From Candidatus Zambryskibacteria bacterium CG_4_9_14_3_um_filter_40_16 (GTDB lineage: Bacteria > Patescibacteriota > Minisyncoccia > Phycocordibacterales > Zambryskibacteraceae), in assembly GCA_002791475.1 (NCBI GenBank), contig PFXE01000012.1, forward strand, positions 1-5,283: 5,283 bases of DNA, given 5' to 3'. Made by a program: the position numbers and the translations under genes. The notes under the pieces are model-generated. The model made no database searches, was not told where the DNA came from, and saw nothing but the letters and a program-made list of their open reading frames with translations. How positions within the stretch are numbered: position 1 is the first letter of the stretch; every line of letters starts with the position of its first letter. Below are positions 4,604-5,283 of the stretch, piece after piece.

Positions 4604-5283
4604 TATTTCAAGAACAAAACGCTCCAAAGCAATATTGAAATCCAAAATTCCTCGTCTGGCATCGTGATATATGCGAATGAGATTGGATGATAATTTATTG
4701 AGCTCGTCTTTTTTAAAATTTTTTGCAAAACCCAAAGATTTTTTATAGACAAAAGGGTTTAAACCTGCGTCCTTGGCACTTTTGCTCATTTGAGAAATAA
4801 GCATAGACTTAATCTGCCAAAAAAACAAGCGGAAAATTTCTTCCGGCTCCATACCAACAAAGATTGCTTTTTGATACATAATCCACAATCTCTTTTTGTC
4901 CCTAGCCCCAAGCGCGTCAGTCATGGTAAAAACATTAATTTCACCAATCTTTGTTGGTCCTTCTTTTTTGTCTGAAAATTCTTGGATTTTTTCACTGTAT
5001 TTTGAAACCTTGTTGACCATTTCTTTTGTGAGACTGCCGTCAATGAATATAAAAATATTTGGGGAAGCGGAAATTTCTTTCAATTTGGTTTTTATTTCTT
5101 CATAAGAATCCTTATTGGAAAGCATTGAATCAACAACAACAATATATTTGCTTTCAAAAAGACCTTGGCTACTTATAAATTCATCCAGGATTCTTGTGTC
5201 CCAATTTTCCGAGTTTAGCTTAAAATACGAAGCGTCCGGTTTCTTTTTTATTTGCAGAGAAAGAATTTCTTGCAACTTGCTTC
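4601..5283 (-). CDS. holA: DNA polymerase III delta subunit HolA, N-terminus outside window
   Basis: The delta subunit is the clamp-loader wrench that opens the sliding clamp ring during replication. The frame is open to the window edge; the TTG at 5275 is an internal leucine codon, because SKLQEILSLQIKKKPDASYF reads through it like the start of other delta proteins. Only about the first 10-20 residues appear to be missing. About 226 residues are visible. The first half has the AAA+-like pattern KYIVVVDSML (about 45-54) and NIFIFIDG (about 74-81), with no Walker motif, as expected for delta. The second half matches the delta collar: DALGARDKKRLWIMYQKA, then EEIFRLFFWQIKSML, then LNKLSSNLIRIYHDARRG.LDFNIALERFVL. 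E. coli HolA has 343 residues, so this is a short form. tRNA-Lys lies 35 bp downstream on the same strand, with its own promoter. Confidence 0.82.
   Translation of the reverse strand, partial: SKLQEILSLQIKKKPDASYFKLNSENWDTRILDEFISSQGLFESKYIVVVDSMLSNKDSYEEIKTKLKEISASPNIFIFIDGSLTKEMVNKVSKYSEKIQEFSDKKEGPTKIGEINVFTMTDALGARDKKRLWIMYQKAIFVGMEPEEIFRLFFWQIKSMLISQMSKSAKDAGLNPFVYKKSLGFAKNFKKDELNKLSSNLIRIYHDARRGILDFNIALERFVLEI

Noticed and set aside
5273..5275. TTG at 5275 as the start of holA
   Set aside because: The frame stays open to the window edge and the residues before it fit the delta family; delta also needs more N-terminal sequence than this start would give.

Overview
The window looks like a compact, A+T-rich bacterial chromosome segment, most likely from the Candidate Phyla Radiation (Patescibacteria), probably a Parcubacteria-type lineage. 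This placement is inferred from protein style: a Mur ligase without its first domain, an enlarged Fpg ending in an AHFC..H zinc finger, very short gaps, and almost no Shine-Dalgarno sequences. No marker gene settles it. TGA ends the first gene, so the glycine-TGA codes of some CPR phyla do not apply.

Layout. Positions 1-3273 hold a plus-strand run: the 3' end of ruvA (Holliday-junction helicase subunit), a murE-like peptidoglycan ligase overlapping it by 4 bp, a 94-bp gap, fpg (8-oxoguanine glycosylase, true start TTG at 1684), and a DedA-like membrane protein whose ATG directly follows the fpg stop. A hairpin plus T-run at 3272-3296 ends this run. It faces a minus-strand SpoU/TrmH-type RNA methyltransferase (3295-3792). 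That gene diverges from a plus-strand DoxX-family membrane protein (3816-4220), with only 23 bp between the two start codons.

Positions 4221-4494 hold no convincing gene. The stretch contains a perfect 15-bp tandem repeat, a 20-bp imperfect inverted repeat, a G+C-rich block with an 8-bp palindromic stem, an AU-rich terminator-like hairpin, and an open reverse frame without a start codon. Next on the minus strand come tRNA-Lys(UUU) and, upstream of it, holA (DNA polymerase III delta subunit), cut by the window edge. A good sigma-70-type promoter for the tRNA overlaps the holA stop codon.

The genes are mostly housekeeping: recombination and repair (ruvA, fpg), replication (holA), wall synthesis (murE-like), RNA modification and decoding (SpoU methyltransferase, tRNA-Lys), and two small membrane proteins. 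No defence system, CRISPR array, transposase or phage gene was seen. The points of real interest are the altered MurE architecture and specificity motif, the variant Fpg zinc finger, the shared divergent promoter, and the repeat-rich island beside the tRNA.
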